A program made the translations under genes and the position numbers. Shown piece after piece: positions 1 to 11,530 of a stretch of DNA of 64,000 bases (positions are counted from its first letter, which is position 1; every line of letters begins with the position of its first letter). The notes beneath the pieces are model-generated. The model did no database searches and was not told the origin of the DNA. It worked only from the letters and a program-made list of their open reading frames with translations. Source of the stretch: Irpex lacteus. Taxonomy: Eukaryota > Basidiomycota > Agaricomycetes > Polyporales > Irpicaceae. The stretch covers positions 124,001-188,000 of the forward strand of contig MQVO02000031.1 in the NCBI GenBank assembly GCA_001986395.2. The letters are read 5' to 3'.

Positions 1-2
1 CT

Positions 3-227
3 GGCCGAACTCAAGCCTATACAGTTCGCAACGAGTTTGAAGATGGAGTGGAGAAGTTGTATGAGGGCAAGCTTGCTGCGTTTTTACAGCGCACCTCGGA
101 GCAAAGTCATGGCGAGAGTGTTGATGAAGACACTGATCGAACTGAAGATCTACTTTCCACTCCAGCTAATCCTATCATTTCGTCTGATGGCCTCTCTAGT
201 TTATCTGACTTTGTTGATATATCTTAA
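3..227 (+). CDS. C-terminal end of an unidentified protein gene (5' truncated by window edge)
   Basis: The frame starting at base 3 is open for 74 codons and stops at 225-227. It has no start codon here, so the gene begins outside the window. The peptide looks coding: a charged stretch (RNEFEDGVEKLYEGKL) is followed by an acidic, Ser/Thr-rich tail ending in DFVDIS. I do not recognise the family. It runs tail to tail with the helicase gene; the two stop codons are only 17 bp apart. Coding status is an inference from composition and the open frame. Confidence 0.5.
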   Translation, partial: GRTQAYTVRNEFEDGVEKLYEGKLAAFLQRTSEQSHGESVDEDTDRTEDLLSTPANPIISSDGLSSLSDFVDIS

Positions 228-244
228 AATGTATATGAATTTGG

Positions 245-2286
245 CTAGCTATTCTCTTTTTCTACACGTACACGTTTAGAGTTACCGGCCTTTGAACTGC
301 GCTCGTCCGTACTGCGTTTTTCAGGAACTACCATGTTCACTACTTGACGCTTTTGAAAGACAAGACGTAAACGCGAAGATGAGACAGTACTCGCCTTGTC
401 ACCATCAACCAGCGGAGTGTCCACGTCAGGGAGAACAACTGGCTCGTCAAGTGAAACAGCTGGCCCGTCAAGTTGAACAGCCTCCGTCTGCCGTTCCGCA
501 AAGATCTGGTCGAACCCAGTAGTCGCCTCATTGAGAAAAGCCAGTAACGAATCTCCGTATAGCTCGGTGTATGCCCATGTTGGTGTCTGGATGACTCGTT
601 GAAGCCGCTCAATGGTGGTACACACATGAGCCTTGTGTGCGATGCAGTCGATTATGGAAGAGGGTAAGAAGTCGCAGCTCAAGGAGTTGCGATCACGGCC
701 ACGGACCTTCGGCCACATCCGTCCTCGCCAAGCCCGCAGCATACGTCCAACAGTCTTGATCATGATAGCATCAAGGGCACGGTGTGTGCCGTCAGAGCGT
801 GGAACGGGATCACGGACTGCTGAAGCGTCACCGTAGCACTGCGCGTAAGCTACCAAGTGATGCGCAATAGCGGCAGCATCACGACTAGACTCCGGTTTGG
901 GCTGGTGAATAGAGCAACAGGGTCCCGAAGGTGCAGTGTAAACTTCTTCGTTATGCTGCATGTCCACTTGACGAGGGCACAAAGACGGAGTGGGGTTGTG
1001 CCATTGACGGACAACTGGCGAAAGCTTCGCGCGACGAGCGGCATCATCCTGCGCTTGCTGGCCCTTGATCGCTTCCACCAGTAGCTCCCTTACCCATGAC
1101 GGCACGAGGGAGTAGGCCTCCGCTGGCAGCCCGTCACGTCCGCCACAGCATAGGCGTTGTTTACCTGCTGAGAATGAGGGGAAGAGGCCGAAGACCACTA
1201 CTCGTCGGATGCACGGAATGTCGAGGCCATATGTGCACGTTTCAGTACATACACCAATGCGAAGACGAGAGCCCTCGACCATGTCTTGCATGAAAAGTGA
1301 CCGGTACTCCTGCGACATGAGAGAATTGTACGGCATGACAATCTCAGACCGATGGGGAAACAACGTCGGGAAGAGAGCATCCAGATAAGCGATAACTCGA
1401 CTTCCAAGCTCGATTGTGTTGCAGAAGACTAGGGTGCGAGGGATATCGGCGGGAGAACGAGCGTTCAGAGAGAGGAGGAAGGCGAGGTCATGGAATGTGT
1501 TGCCCGAGTACGGATGCTGCATGATGCGATTGATGTACTTGATGTGGGGTCGGTCACAAGGGTAGCGAACATTGACGAAATAACCCTGCTTAAGCCCGAG
1601 GGCTTTTGCAAGAGCTTTCGCTTCTGTTGGCGTTGCTGTCCCTGTAAACAGACCCCATACCGCTTTGGCCGGGAGACGATGTCGCATAAGCTTAACGCTA
1701 GCGTACGCAACACACCATTCTCCGCTTTCCTCGTGTACGAGATGAGCCTCGTCCACGAAGAACCAGCGGAGAAGCTGATATGTCTTGGGATTATCGAGGA
1801 GCTTGCTTACATGTGCGCTTCGAAGCATCTGAGGGCTAACTGTTGCGACACGAACGCCTTTCGCGGAGGCAAGTGCTTGCCACAAGTCGACGGGAGGGGT
1901 AGACAAAGACGCGCTACGCATTGTATCTTCATTGATGGCAGATGCAGTAATACCATAGGATGACATGACTCTAGCCTAATAGAGTCCGTCAGCACATACA
2001 ACGTACCGGATGAACTAACACTCACCAGCTGCTCGCCCAACAATTTAGTCGGGACCACGACCAGTGCAATCCCTTCCTCTCCCCTTTCCTTCGCAGCCAA
2101 GAGCGGCGCCGCCATGAGCACGGACTTTCCAGACCCTGGGGGCGACACGACGACGACCGACTTGCCCTTTGCAAGGTGGAGGCCATTCTCGAGCTGAAAC
2201 GGTCGTGCTTCGACTCGACACTTCTCCAGTAGGATCCATTTGAGCCACAGCTCCGTGTTTTGAGTATGAGGGCGTCCAGACGTCAT
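245..2286 (-). CDS. RecQ-like DEAH-box helicase, two exons
   Basis: Exons 2026-2286 and 245-1975, joined through a 50-nt GTGAGT...TAG intron, give 663 aa. Helicase motifs appear in order: a motif 0-like RPFQ near residue 31, Walker A GSGKS (Lys54), VVPTKLLGEQL spanning the exon end, motif II DEAH at 162-165, motif III-like TATP near 200, and the motif V region YGLDIP. Motif VI is unusual: QRLCCGGRDG stands where RecQ-type enzymes normally carry QRxGRxGRDG, so an expected Gly-Arg is missing and ATP hydrolysis may be affected. The C-terminal third is low complexity and ends in a basic segment (KAGNSKRVRVEKENS) that could be a nuclear localisation signal. Role by family: ATP-dependent 3'-5' DNA unwinding. 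Similar RecQ-like genes are multicopy in agaricomycetes, and telomere-linked in some fungi, so it may be an accessory rather than a core RecQ. Confidence 0.75.
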
Positions 2287-2855
2287 AGACTGAGTAAATG
2301 AACGTAGAATTATAATGTTGTAGGATTATACAAGCATAGCGTGAATACGCAGCGTGAGGAGAACACGTTTGACGAGAGCGTTTGACGAGCGACTCGACGA
2401 CCACAGTATACAGATCGCGCACGTGGGCGCGATTGCCGCGTCGGTCCACGAAATATTCACACTCAATGTTCACACGGGGGACTTCTCACAAACGCTTGCA
2501 CTCCAGGTCCAGACTATTCAAGAGAGCTGGTTGATTGAGCTGGTTGAAAGGCTCACGAGGTGGAGGTCCGTGTCAACCTGAACTCGGTAAAGTGTCTCGC
2601 ATGTGTCGCTTCAATCACAGCTAACACATATTCACAGGTGTCTGCTGATTGATGTGTGATCTATGTAGGCTTAGCTCAGTTAACGAATGCATGAATAACT
2701 CTATAGATAATTGGCAGTCTCTCGTCTGAAGACTGAGCCCAGTCACATACAAGTACAAAGGTAAACAGAACATAGAATCAAATCTCGGGTGACTGAAACG
2801 GCTCACGCTTCAAACCGCAACAGTTCTAGAACAATCATCTTGATAGTCATAACCT
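2287..2855. repeat. Intergenic DNA including the conserved 3' flank of DUF6535 gene A
   Basis: No gene seen. From about 2581 to 2855 the sequence matches the 3' flanks of the other three DUF6535 genes (about 13530-13774, 35019-35276 and 57180-57456). Shared landmarks are the words CTCGGTAAAG, TTAGCTCAGT, ATAACTCTATAGATAAT and ATACAAGTACAAAGGT. It probably contains the 3' UTR of gene A. The 2287-2580 part is the helicase 5' flank and shows nothing further. Confidence 0.6.
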
Positions 2856-5800
2856 CTACTCCACAGACTCCGCTGCCGGCACCACTGCCTGTTCCTCGTC
2901 CTCCTCATTTGTGAGAGCACTGCTCGCCTCATTCTTGGCAGCAGGTCTACAAGTTGAAGTCAATCTCAGATTGGTTCAGAAAGATCTTTTTCATAAACCA
3001 GTGACTTACCCTTGACCAGATCCTGAGCTCTCTCCTGCTTGTGTGTTGTCATGAGGCACCATGAGTCCCAATGTTGCAGGTACATCACTTGCATCCTCCA
3101 GTTCAAGCTTGGTTGTCTCTTCATCTACAACCTATAGGAGATATCAGAGATGTGAGTGATAACTTGAACGTGATTCATGACATACATCTGAGATTTCATC
3201 CTGAGCATGGACGGGTGCACTGGCCAGTGCATCAGTGCTACTGCTGACATCGGCTCCATTGTTGGTCTCAGAGTGAAGTCCTTCAGCCTCTGCTAAGGCC
3301 GCATGAGTATCCTGTGAAGAATCAGTTAGCTCAGTAAGAGTCAGAGACAAATAAGTGCAAGTTGTACCTCTGTTCCTGTGACCCCTTCAAGCTTCACGCT
3401 CCTGCCATCTCCAACTGCCAAGTCCACCAACCCCTCTCTATTCCTGTCACTCTCCATATTCCCATCTCTTGAAGAGTTCTCCTGATTGGAGCCACCAACT
3501 CCAGTGCTCATTACTGAGATGTTTTTCCCCTTGTCATCAGATTGGACTCCAACGTGAGAGGCCTCTGCTCTTTTGCTCCCTTGTCTTCTTTCCTCTAGTT
3601 CTTGGAGACGCCACAGCTTATCATCATGTTGTCTGATGATAAGCTTGCCAAGAGCTTCCACAAGGTCATCTGGGAATATAGTTTTGCTAGATTGGAATCT
3701 CTCTAGCCAGTGAGTATAATCCCAAAGTGATATGTCTCCCCTTCCATGTTCATAGGCCATAAGGTAAAGACAAGCCCTGCTTAGCTTTGTAGCATCACTA
3801 GCTTGCTGTCGATCTTCATGACCTTCTATAGCATGTACAGTTTCTTCTCTTCTCTGTTCCATTAGTTGGCCAGAAGACAGAGATTGAATCTGGGAAATGA
3901 TAGGAACAAATAGTTCCCTGCACTTCTCTACTCCTGCTGTCTTTGCTTGAAGAAGAAGCAGAAGATAGGTTGTGTGGTAGCAGAGTTTGTGAGATTGAGT
4001 CAAATCTTGTGAACATTTTGAGAGCTGTTCTGTGATGACTGAGGCTAGAAGTTCCAAGTCTTGGGGTTCCAGTGGTTCTGTTGGGTATCAATAAGCAATT
4101 TGTAAAATCAAGTATTATCTCAGGAAACTTACTAGGAAGATTGTAAGAATCTTCAACTGCATAATATATCATTGCTTGATCATATTCTCCTCTCCAAGCA
4201 TTATCCGCAGACATCCAACAAGTGATCACCATATTGACAGACCACTTGCTCTTCATAGCAAAGGCAACAAGCTGCTGAAAACTGCACTCAGCATTATGTG
4301 ACCGGCCATGTTTGGTGTGAGTCCGTATCAAACGTGAACTGCACGCAAGAATATTTCTCAGACTCTTTTGTGAGTCCTTGTTTTGGAGGTCAAGATGTTC
4401 AGGTGCAGCTGTGACCACTGTGCATAGATATTGCACACAAATATCTTGAAACTCTTGTGATGCATCTTCAGGCCAGGTCCATGAGTTCCCATCAAAGTCT
4501 TCATCAGGTCTTTGCTGCAGTTTGGCAAGCTCCGACTGAATAGCCTCAAAGAATCTAGTGCTATCCTTCAGAGTTCTCTTTGGCTTTGCAAGCTTCCAGA
4601 TCCTAGTCAAAGCAGTGAGCAGTGCTGTTCCATTTTCCCAGATATTCGTCTTGCCCTTGCAAGTTGTGAGCACTAGTACATCCCTAACCAGGTCACTATC
4701 CAAGTGTTCATGAAAGCAGTTTCTGATAGATGACAGAGTGTCTGAGGAAAGCTTGGGATCTTGGTTAGAAGCAAATATTGAAAGTATAAGAGTCACTCCA
4801 TATATAGAAGGAAGCTTCCACTGGTCTTCCTGAGCTGTAGCAATGAAATCAGGTCTTGTCCCATACATCCTTATTCTATTGGCATGATCTCCAATAATAT
4901 TGGACACAGCAATTCTGGCCTGGGGCCTTAAAGAGCCAAGAGGAGCAAAACCATCAAATGGCCACTTTGGCAGAACACGTTTGGTTTCAGGAAGAGTTGG
5001 CAGCCGGTGGGAGAGAATTTCAAAGATGAAGTCCAGAGTCTTCTTGTACTCAGGTTTGGGATGGATGTACTGCAGGGCCTCTCTGAAGGTTGTCTCCAGC
5101 ATATCATCATTGGCTTGGATAGCGTCAACAGATTTGAGGATCTCTACATCAGATGAGACATCTTTGACTAACTTCTCTTCACTGGGAAGCTTCTGCACTT
5201 TCTCCAGCATACTGTTGTACAGCTTTGCAAAGTGGACATGCCATAGCTTAGTGGAGAAGCAGGAGTAGGCTATGATCCTCAATGTTCGCCATAGCTTGAC
5301 ACAGAAAGAGGACATCATAGCCCACCACACTTGCCACTGGCAGCACTGAGAAAAGCTGATGACAAGTATGACCATGACAGCTTTACCAACACTCTGGAAA
5401 GTTTTCCATGTCACACATATTGCTGATAGAGACAACTCCACTAGTGTGTGGGCAGCTTGGCAGAGCCTATGCCAGTAGACAGTGAAGAAAGGCTTGCTTG
5501 AAGAGACATGGGTTGGGATATCTGAACCTACAGTGGGCACTTCTATAGGCTGAAGGTGTCCAGCAAGAGAAGATAGTTTATGATGAAGATGTGCTATGCC
5601 AGTCTTGAGAAGAGTGGTGCGGTAAGGACAGCGGGGGAGGAATATGGGAAGAGCAGTGGCACCAAAGAAGAATAAAGCCCAGCCAACAACAAGAGGGAGG
5701 GTAGTATGACCCACACTCTCATGAACAGAGGAGGTGAAGTAGCACAGGCCAACAAAGAAGAGACCAAGGGATAGCTGAAGTAGGAGGGGAAGACATGCCA

Positions 5801-6408
5801 CAATCTCATACACCATCCATGCCCGGAGCTGAGGCTCACGGAAGTGGCGGATACGGAGACGAGCTTGAGGGGAGGGTACCTCAACAGCAAGGAACTCTCG
5901 CAGCCACTGCTTGACCAGCATCCCAAAGGAGGCAGTCATCAGACTAAGGATGAGGCTGGAGAACCAGAGGACATTGACTCGGATATCTTCAGGAGAGGCT
6001 TGGAAAGGAGGAGGCATGGGAGGGGATATGGAGGTAGCAATCAGCTTGCCATCAGTGAAGTTGTAGCTCATGGTTTGATTACCAATGCGCTCAAGCTGAT
6101 AAGCCATCATGGCAGTGGGGGAGGGTTGGAGGTTGGGATAGGCAGCAACCAGGAAAGCAGAGAGGACCGCAGAGAACAGACCAGCCTGGAGGCACAAGAG
6201 GTCAGTGAATAAATGCGGCGCGAAGCGGAGAGGTACTCACAAAGACCAGGAGGGTATCCACGTCATCCTTGCAGCTTTGGACCTTTTCTTCATCAAATTC
6301 ACGGACATCCTTGGACATGGCAGCCCATCCGGTAGACTGCCCTGGGTAGGACGTGACTCTCACATCATGGACAGCCTCCACACCGGGAGGGGTCTGATCT
6401 GAGGACAT
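2856..6408 (-). CDS. DUF6535 domain membrane protein, paralog A (six exons, intact)
   Basis: Exons 6241-6408, 4133-6185, 3368-4077, 3186-3311, 3010-3131 and 2856-2946 keep one frame across five GT-AG introns and give 1089 aa. Residues 1-56 are soluble (start MSSDQTPPGVEAVHDVR). The DUF6535-type block follows, with four predicted membrane segments near 57-75, 126-146, 184-206 and 218-239; the first loop carries NQT and NFT, possible N-glycosylation sites. A variable cassette with further hydrophobic stretches (about 258-345) precedes a long, probably cytoplasmic helical region. Exons 3-6 encode an acidic Ser/Gly-rich tail ending in ESVE. Function is unknown; the family is expanded in agaricomycetes. 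Start choice rests on the same ATG and 168-nt first exon in all four paralogs. Confidence 0.85.
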
Positions 6409-6760
6409 CCTCGGCTCTCAAGAACAAACACGCAATCGGCTCAGTGCGTACAATTGGCTCACGTGTGCACAGTCAGCTCAGCAGCACGTAATCGGCTCAC
6501 AAGGTGCACGGTCGGCTCAGGTGCAAGTCGGCTCAAAAATACACAATCGGCTCGAAGGCACACAGTCGGCTCAGTGTGTGAAGTCGGCTCGGGCAAGAGA
6601 ATCCAGGTATCGGCGCAAAGGAGAAGGCTCCTGGTATCGGCTCTACGTCCAACGTCCACGCAGTCGGCTCTGATAGTTCACGGGATAGTCCAATCAGTCG
6701 GCTCTACAACCAGTGATACGACCTTCGGCTCTGGTACGTACGGGGGACTCTGCTCAAGAG
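6409..6760 (-). promoter_or_regulatory. GAGCCGA motif array upstream of DUF6535 gene A
   Basis: Directly upstream of the start codon, about 15 copies of CGGCTC on the plus strand (TGAGCCGAYT on the coding strand) recur every 15-25 bp, some with one mismatch. The spacers differ from copy to copy, so the motif rather than the spacer is kept. Equivalent arrays lie upstream of genes B, C and D. I infer a cluster of transcription-factor sites or a promoter minisatellite; no factor is known to me. Confidence 0.55.
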
Positions 6761-6761
6761 G

Positions 6762-6796
6762 AGGGGAAAAGGGAAGGGGAAGGGGAAGGGGAAAGA
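6762..6796. repeat. GGGGAA microsatellite
   Basis: A short purine-only tract with several tandem GGGGAA/GGGAAG units lies between the motif array and the duplicated block upstream of gene A. It is reduced or absent in the other three units. Confidence 0.7.
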
Positions 6797-7110
6797 GATT
6801 GCGCTCGTTCACACGAGGGGGACTGCAGAATGCGTCAGCACGTTGTCGCATGTCCATGTCGAGGACACTCACCGGTCACGAAGCGCCAACGATGTTCGAC
6901 GTCGCGCGAAAACAAACGACGCCGTAGATATATCACTCGCGAGATGTTACGAGGGCGCGTGAGGTGATGATTTCGAGGGGTTGAGACCTGTTGGTGAATG
7001 CGATAGGTTGCTTGTCGAGCTGGGGATGGTGGTGGTTGCGGTTGAAGAGACGGTGGGCGACGACTGCCACACTTACACCGCATGTCTGATCTGCGTTTCC
7101 AGGTTTTAGC
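6797..7110. repeat. Duplicated block upstream of DUF6535 gene A (block X)
   Basis: This segment recurs upstream of all four DUF6535 genes, centred near 7030, 20120, 39370 and 61390. Its landmark is GGTGGTGGTTGCGGTTGAAG, followed by ACTTACACC or CTGCCACACC. No long open frame is shared by all copies. Unit 1 stops matching the others near 7110. Confidence 0.6.
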
Positions 7111-10100
7111 GCCCGCCTGCCGTAACGCCGTTCGACCAGAGAGACTGCGTTCGCGTAGAAATCATCGCTGTGCTCGCACTTTGGGCAGAGTTGCGCTATG
7201 CATAGTGCTACTATCAGAGCGGACCCCTCGCAATTCATAGATACCGCTTCCTGAGACATGAACCGCGCGGCTGCGCGCGAATCGACGATTTTGAACGCCC
7301 CGTTCTCAATGGTAAGGAACGCGTCGCACCGAGGCGTCGCACTCTCAAGAGCGACGGACCGCGAACAGACTCACAGAGACACATCCTGTCGCTCGTCCTC
7401 CCAGCCACAAGGCATCTGCGCCGTCAAAGAAAGTCATATTCAATTTATACAGCCAGCGTAGACTATAAACAAGAGGACATAGTTGATATAGAGAGAACCG
7501 GACGAAGAACCAGCTTACAAACTCTATGAGTATAGTGCGTCGTTCCGTGTTCAAAGCGAACCGAGAGTGCCTGCTTCGTATAAAACCCACTCCTCGATGA
7601 CCCTTCCGTACAGCGACCACGTAGATTCGACGTAGCCCAGGTGTGCGCTCAGCTTCGCCAGTAAGATCCATTGGAGATGTTGCGCCAAGGTGAAGCGAGA
7701 CGACGGCACGAAGCTCAAGCAAGGGAGATCGAGGGCAGACAAGGCTGAGGCACCGTCATTGAAGTTCTAACCGAAGTCTAGCACAAAGATAGTTTGGGAA
7801 GCTGCGAAGGATCGTATGTACAAGTAAAGGCGGCGTCTAGTTGATTGGTAGTCGTAGAAGAGGGAGATGCTTGCTAATGGAGCTTCGTGGGCCATAGGCG
7901 GGAGCAGGGTACTAGAGTGTTGCGTCGGTCCGGAGGAGGTAGCGCATAGCAAATGACAACTCCAGCGAGGACGGAGGATAACCGTCGAAAGACTTGCAAA
8001 TCGCAGGTTGCGTGGTGCGGTCCAGCCCGTGGCGACGTCGTCCTTCACAAGGCCCGTAAGTCTTATGTGGTAGTTGTTGTCCCTACGTTCCGAGGTCGTC
8101 GAACACGACCTAGTAAGTTGAGCGCACGCGTTGTGGAGTATATACGGCTGGACTCACGGAGATTATGACACTGACGCCTCCGTCCCACTCACTGCATCCT
8201 GTAGGGCCGATGTGGTTGCGCAATAGCAGCGATCCAGGGAATCCGTCGTCGACCGTAGTTGAATGCAGCGTAACTGACTTCGGTAACCGGTCAGCGCGAT
8301 CATTCCAACGGTATGAGCGGCTAGCGACGAATGGGAGTGGTGAGGGAGAGCGCGTAGGCCACTATGATCGCGGAATGATTGAATCGAGTGCAGCGAATTA
8401 TGAGACTGGCTCGAGGAGACCTTGGGTTGCTACCACGCTAAGCCATCTGCGAAGATGGCATCGTAACAAGAGGTATCTTGGGGTTACGCAGCGTGAGTGG
8501 GAAACAACGCCTTACAAGCAGATGAGCGACTCACCCTATAGTCGTCCCTCCGTACCGAGGCTTAACTCCACTCAACTCAGTTACAAGACCTGCTAGACCA
8601 TCAAAAGTCTCGCCAGATCGCTGCGAGTATCTTGAGCAGCGTCCGAGGTGATGGCCAATATGGCAACGTCTCGCAGTGAAGGAACCACGCAGTCACTAGT
8701 GCTGAATAGAGCCTCCAAGCATGTGCGCGTGGGGCCGTGTTGAGAGCGAGGACCAAGTTGCTTCGAGTTGAAGGAGATTTGGGGTCTCAGGGGCAAGGCG
8801 TGGACGCAGCCTTTCCATGGTGGTCGGTCATTAAGATAAGGGTTGCGCTGGGCGTGTCGAACAATCGCTTGGGGTGGACTCTGTGGTTTGCCACGACGGG
8901 GATGACAGAGGAATTGGGCAATGTAGAATAAGTGTCGTTAGTCGTCGGTGGTATAAGAGAAATTGAGCCACAGTGCGAAGTCGCGTAACGTGTGACGTGT
9001 GAAGTTGAAGGGAGAGCGAAGATTGCACTGTGTCGAAGAGTGTGCTCTGAGGGAATCAATGTGAACATCGGAGCGACGATCAAGACGATACACTACTCAC
9101 ATATGACCTACGATTCCCAGAACATCTGCCCTCCAACGCGCATACCCAAAGAGAAGAGTCGCTGTCCGTTGAATGTGTCCTCGTTTACGGTAAAAAAACT
9201 CGACAGTCTACCGGACAAACATCGTTAAGGACTTGTTAATCGGAAGGGCTGCGAGACCAGTATCGAGAACACAACTCACATGTCAATCAATGTTTGACAT
9301 CACATGGTTTGTGGTCCTCTGAGTTCAGGCGCAGAGATTCGAAGGACGACGGCGATAGCATAGAGAGGTGATATGGAGGAGTCGCGACTAGTGATCGATT
9401 GGCACGCATTCGTGTATACACGGGTGTTGTCTTGCGCGATCTGGGTCTATCGAGCTAGAGTCCGCGGTACGCCGTCGATGAATGTGACCATAGGGCAAGG
9501 CAGATGAGACGAGAAGATACTGTGAATGGCGGTCGTGGTGGTTGCGGTGTGAGATGCGATTGAGCCGGAAGCACTCTGGGATGATGACGTCAAACCTCGC
9601 GTCGCGACACTTTCACTTACTTGTATGCTACGGCGCATATATATATAGCTCTTTGAGGGAGCTTCTGGGGTCGTCGTAGTACAGGGCATTCTCATCCCTA
9701 AATTTTTACCTTATCCATTGTTCGTACCGAATTTCCCAACACGTACAGACATCACTGGTTGTGAGCACAAACAATCGTGAATACCGTCTGTATATTCCAT
9801 GGCCAGCATTCAATATCGACTACGTTCGCTATCTACGCATTCTCCTGGGATTCCCATCGTTCGCATCCGACGCAGCCTGACAGTGAGCTTCAAGTTCCAA
9901 GGCAGTAGTCGTGTAAGTTCGTGCGAATCTAGACTGGTATGACCTGATGGTTCCTTCAGCGTACTGCCTTGGTTTTCCTCGAGTAGTCTCGCAAATATGG
10001 CCGGGCTCGAGTCTCTAAAGCAGAACCAGGTGTACGATTCCCAGAAGATTCGGTGACTCGACGGACTATGTAGGCGCGTCGGGCGCGTCGGATATTGCGT

Positions 10101-10404
10101 AGTGGAGAGCGAAGAGTCTGAATCAGAGACGAGGCGGTTGTATGAGGATAGGAGGATTGAAGGGTGTCGAATAACTCCCTTGCGGCCGTGAAAACCACAG
10201 GTGGAAGAATGCGGTCCACCGATAGATGCTGCCTCAAGAACACGAGTAGGGGCTCTCGTTTGTACTTTGTACGCTTCTTAACCGTGCTGTATCCTGAGAT
10301 GGTGTCCTTCCCCTATATCGCTCTCGTGAGTCGGGAGGCGTTCATCCGTACAGTAAAACTCGATATTGACTTGTTACCTGTTCGATCAATTGCCAGTGAG
10401 AAAA
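7111..10404. other. Long stretch without an intact gene; repeated elsewhere in the window
   Basis: I see no intact gene. Parts recur elsewhere: 7430-8150 resembles 49430-50130 (shared words CAGCCAGCGTAGACTA and, near 8070, GTAGTTGTTGTCCCTACG), and the same stretch is recognisable near 24060-24230. Minus-strand GTGAGT-type donors occur near 8150, 8530, 9090 and 9270 (read as ACTCAC on the plus strand), which would fit a decayed multi-exon gene. No convincing protein could be assembled. Confidence 0.4.
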
Positions 10405-11530
10405 TCAACCCTGTTTGAGAGCTAACGAGTCACTCACCGGATCGCAAGCACGTTTGAAAACAAGTATTCGCAGTTGTGTAGTGAAAAGCTCCCATACCAT
10501 GGCACGCTCCTTAATGGGATTGCAACGCAACGGTTGAGCGAGAGACGAGTCTTGAATAGATGTGATGAGAATTGCGTGATCGAGCACCGAGAGCAAAGGA
10601 CCTGGATGGAGCGACATTGCGGCCACGCACGCCCACAGCGAAAAAGCTACGCTCAGGCTCAGAGTTCGCCTCGACAATAGACTTCGGGAAGAAAACGTGG
10701 CTCGAGGCTCGTTTGCGAGGGCCCTGAAGGTTGTCGTAGCCGTTCTAGTAAATGCAGGATCGCAACTGTCGCCCAAGCCTGGCGTGAACCATGTATATCT
10801 CCGTAGAACGCGTCGATGTCATCGCATACACGTTGATGCTGTTTGACCGACCCCCGTAGTGATAGTTCATAAGGGCAGAGAGCTATGTACTGTTGCAGTG
10901 CGATCGAGGGTGGTCATCGAGTCTGCTAGGTCGTATCAGGGATCTAACAAGATGAAGAACGTAGAGCGACTTACTCGAATCGGGTGAGAAACTATCTGCA
11001 TTGTCTGTCCTCTCAACAGTCTCAAGAGGGAGACCGCGTTCAACGGAGGCCCACAAGGATCAGCGCAGCGCGTGGTCCCGAATGTCTACTGCAGAGTACA
11101 GTTCTGACCGCCTCCAGGGATAGTGGAAGAGAACTGCCGGATTTGAAGGAGTAGAGCTAGTCCTCCGTACGATTTACCGAAGCAGCGTCTTCGGAGATCC
11201 ATGTGCGATGAGCTCGAGAGTCGAGACAACCTCGCCGGCGAATGTGAGTACGCCTCGCGCGTGCGGTTGAGTGTGTCGTAACTTCGAAAGTACGATGATA
11301 ACTGGTGAGATATAATCCAGGATGTTGAACTTTCCTCGAGAGCTGCGGTGCGTGCTAGAAAGATTGAGATGCGGCCTTGAGAGCAAACAGCGACCGACGC
11401 ATAGACCGGTGAGCTGCGCTAAGGACAAAAGATGTGCAAGAGATATGAATGGTAAGCTGATTGCTCTAAGAGTAGAGAGATGAACAACAAGGTCACGGAT
11501 AGAGCGACGGACACTCACCTGCGTTTCCAC
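10405..11530 (-). pseudogene. Leucine-rich, possibly F-box/LRR-like gene remnants
   Basis: Two minus-strand fragments have LRR character. At 10430-10776 the frame ends TTQLRILVFKRACDP at a GTGAGT donor. At 11174-11470, after an ACTCTTAG acceptor, it reads AISLPFISLAHLLSLAQL, then a second leucine-rich stretch (STLELIAHGS). The spacing of leucines resembles the LRR tails of agaricomycete F-box-like proteins. No F-box was found and the fragments do not join into one frame. A decayed gene is more likely than an active one; the family assignment is weak. Confidence 0.35.

Noticed and set aside
6409..6760. CRISPR-like interpretation of the regularly spaced motif array
   Set aside because: The repeated unit is only about 10 bp with uneven spacing, the genome is eukaryotic and the array is tied to gene starts.
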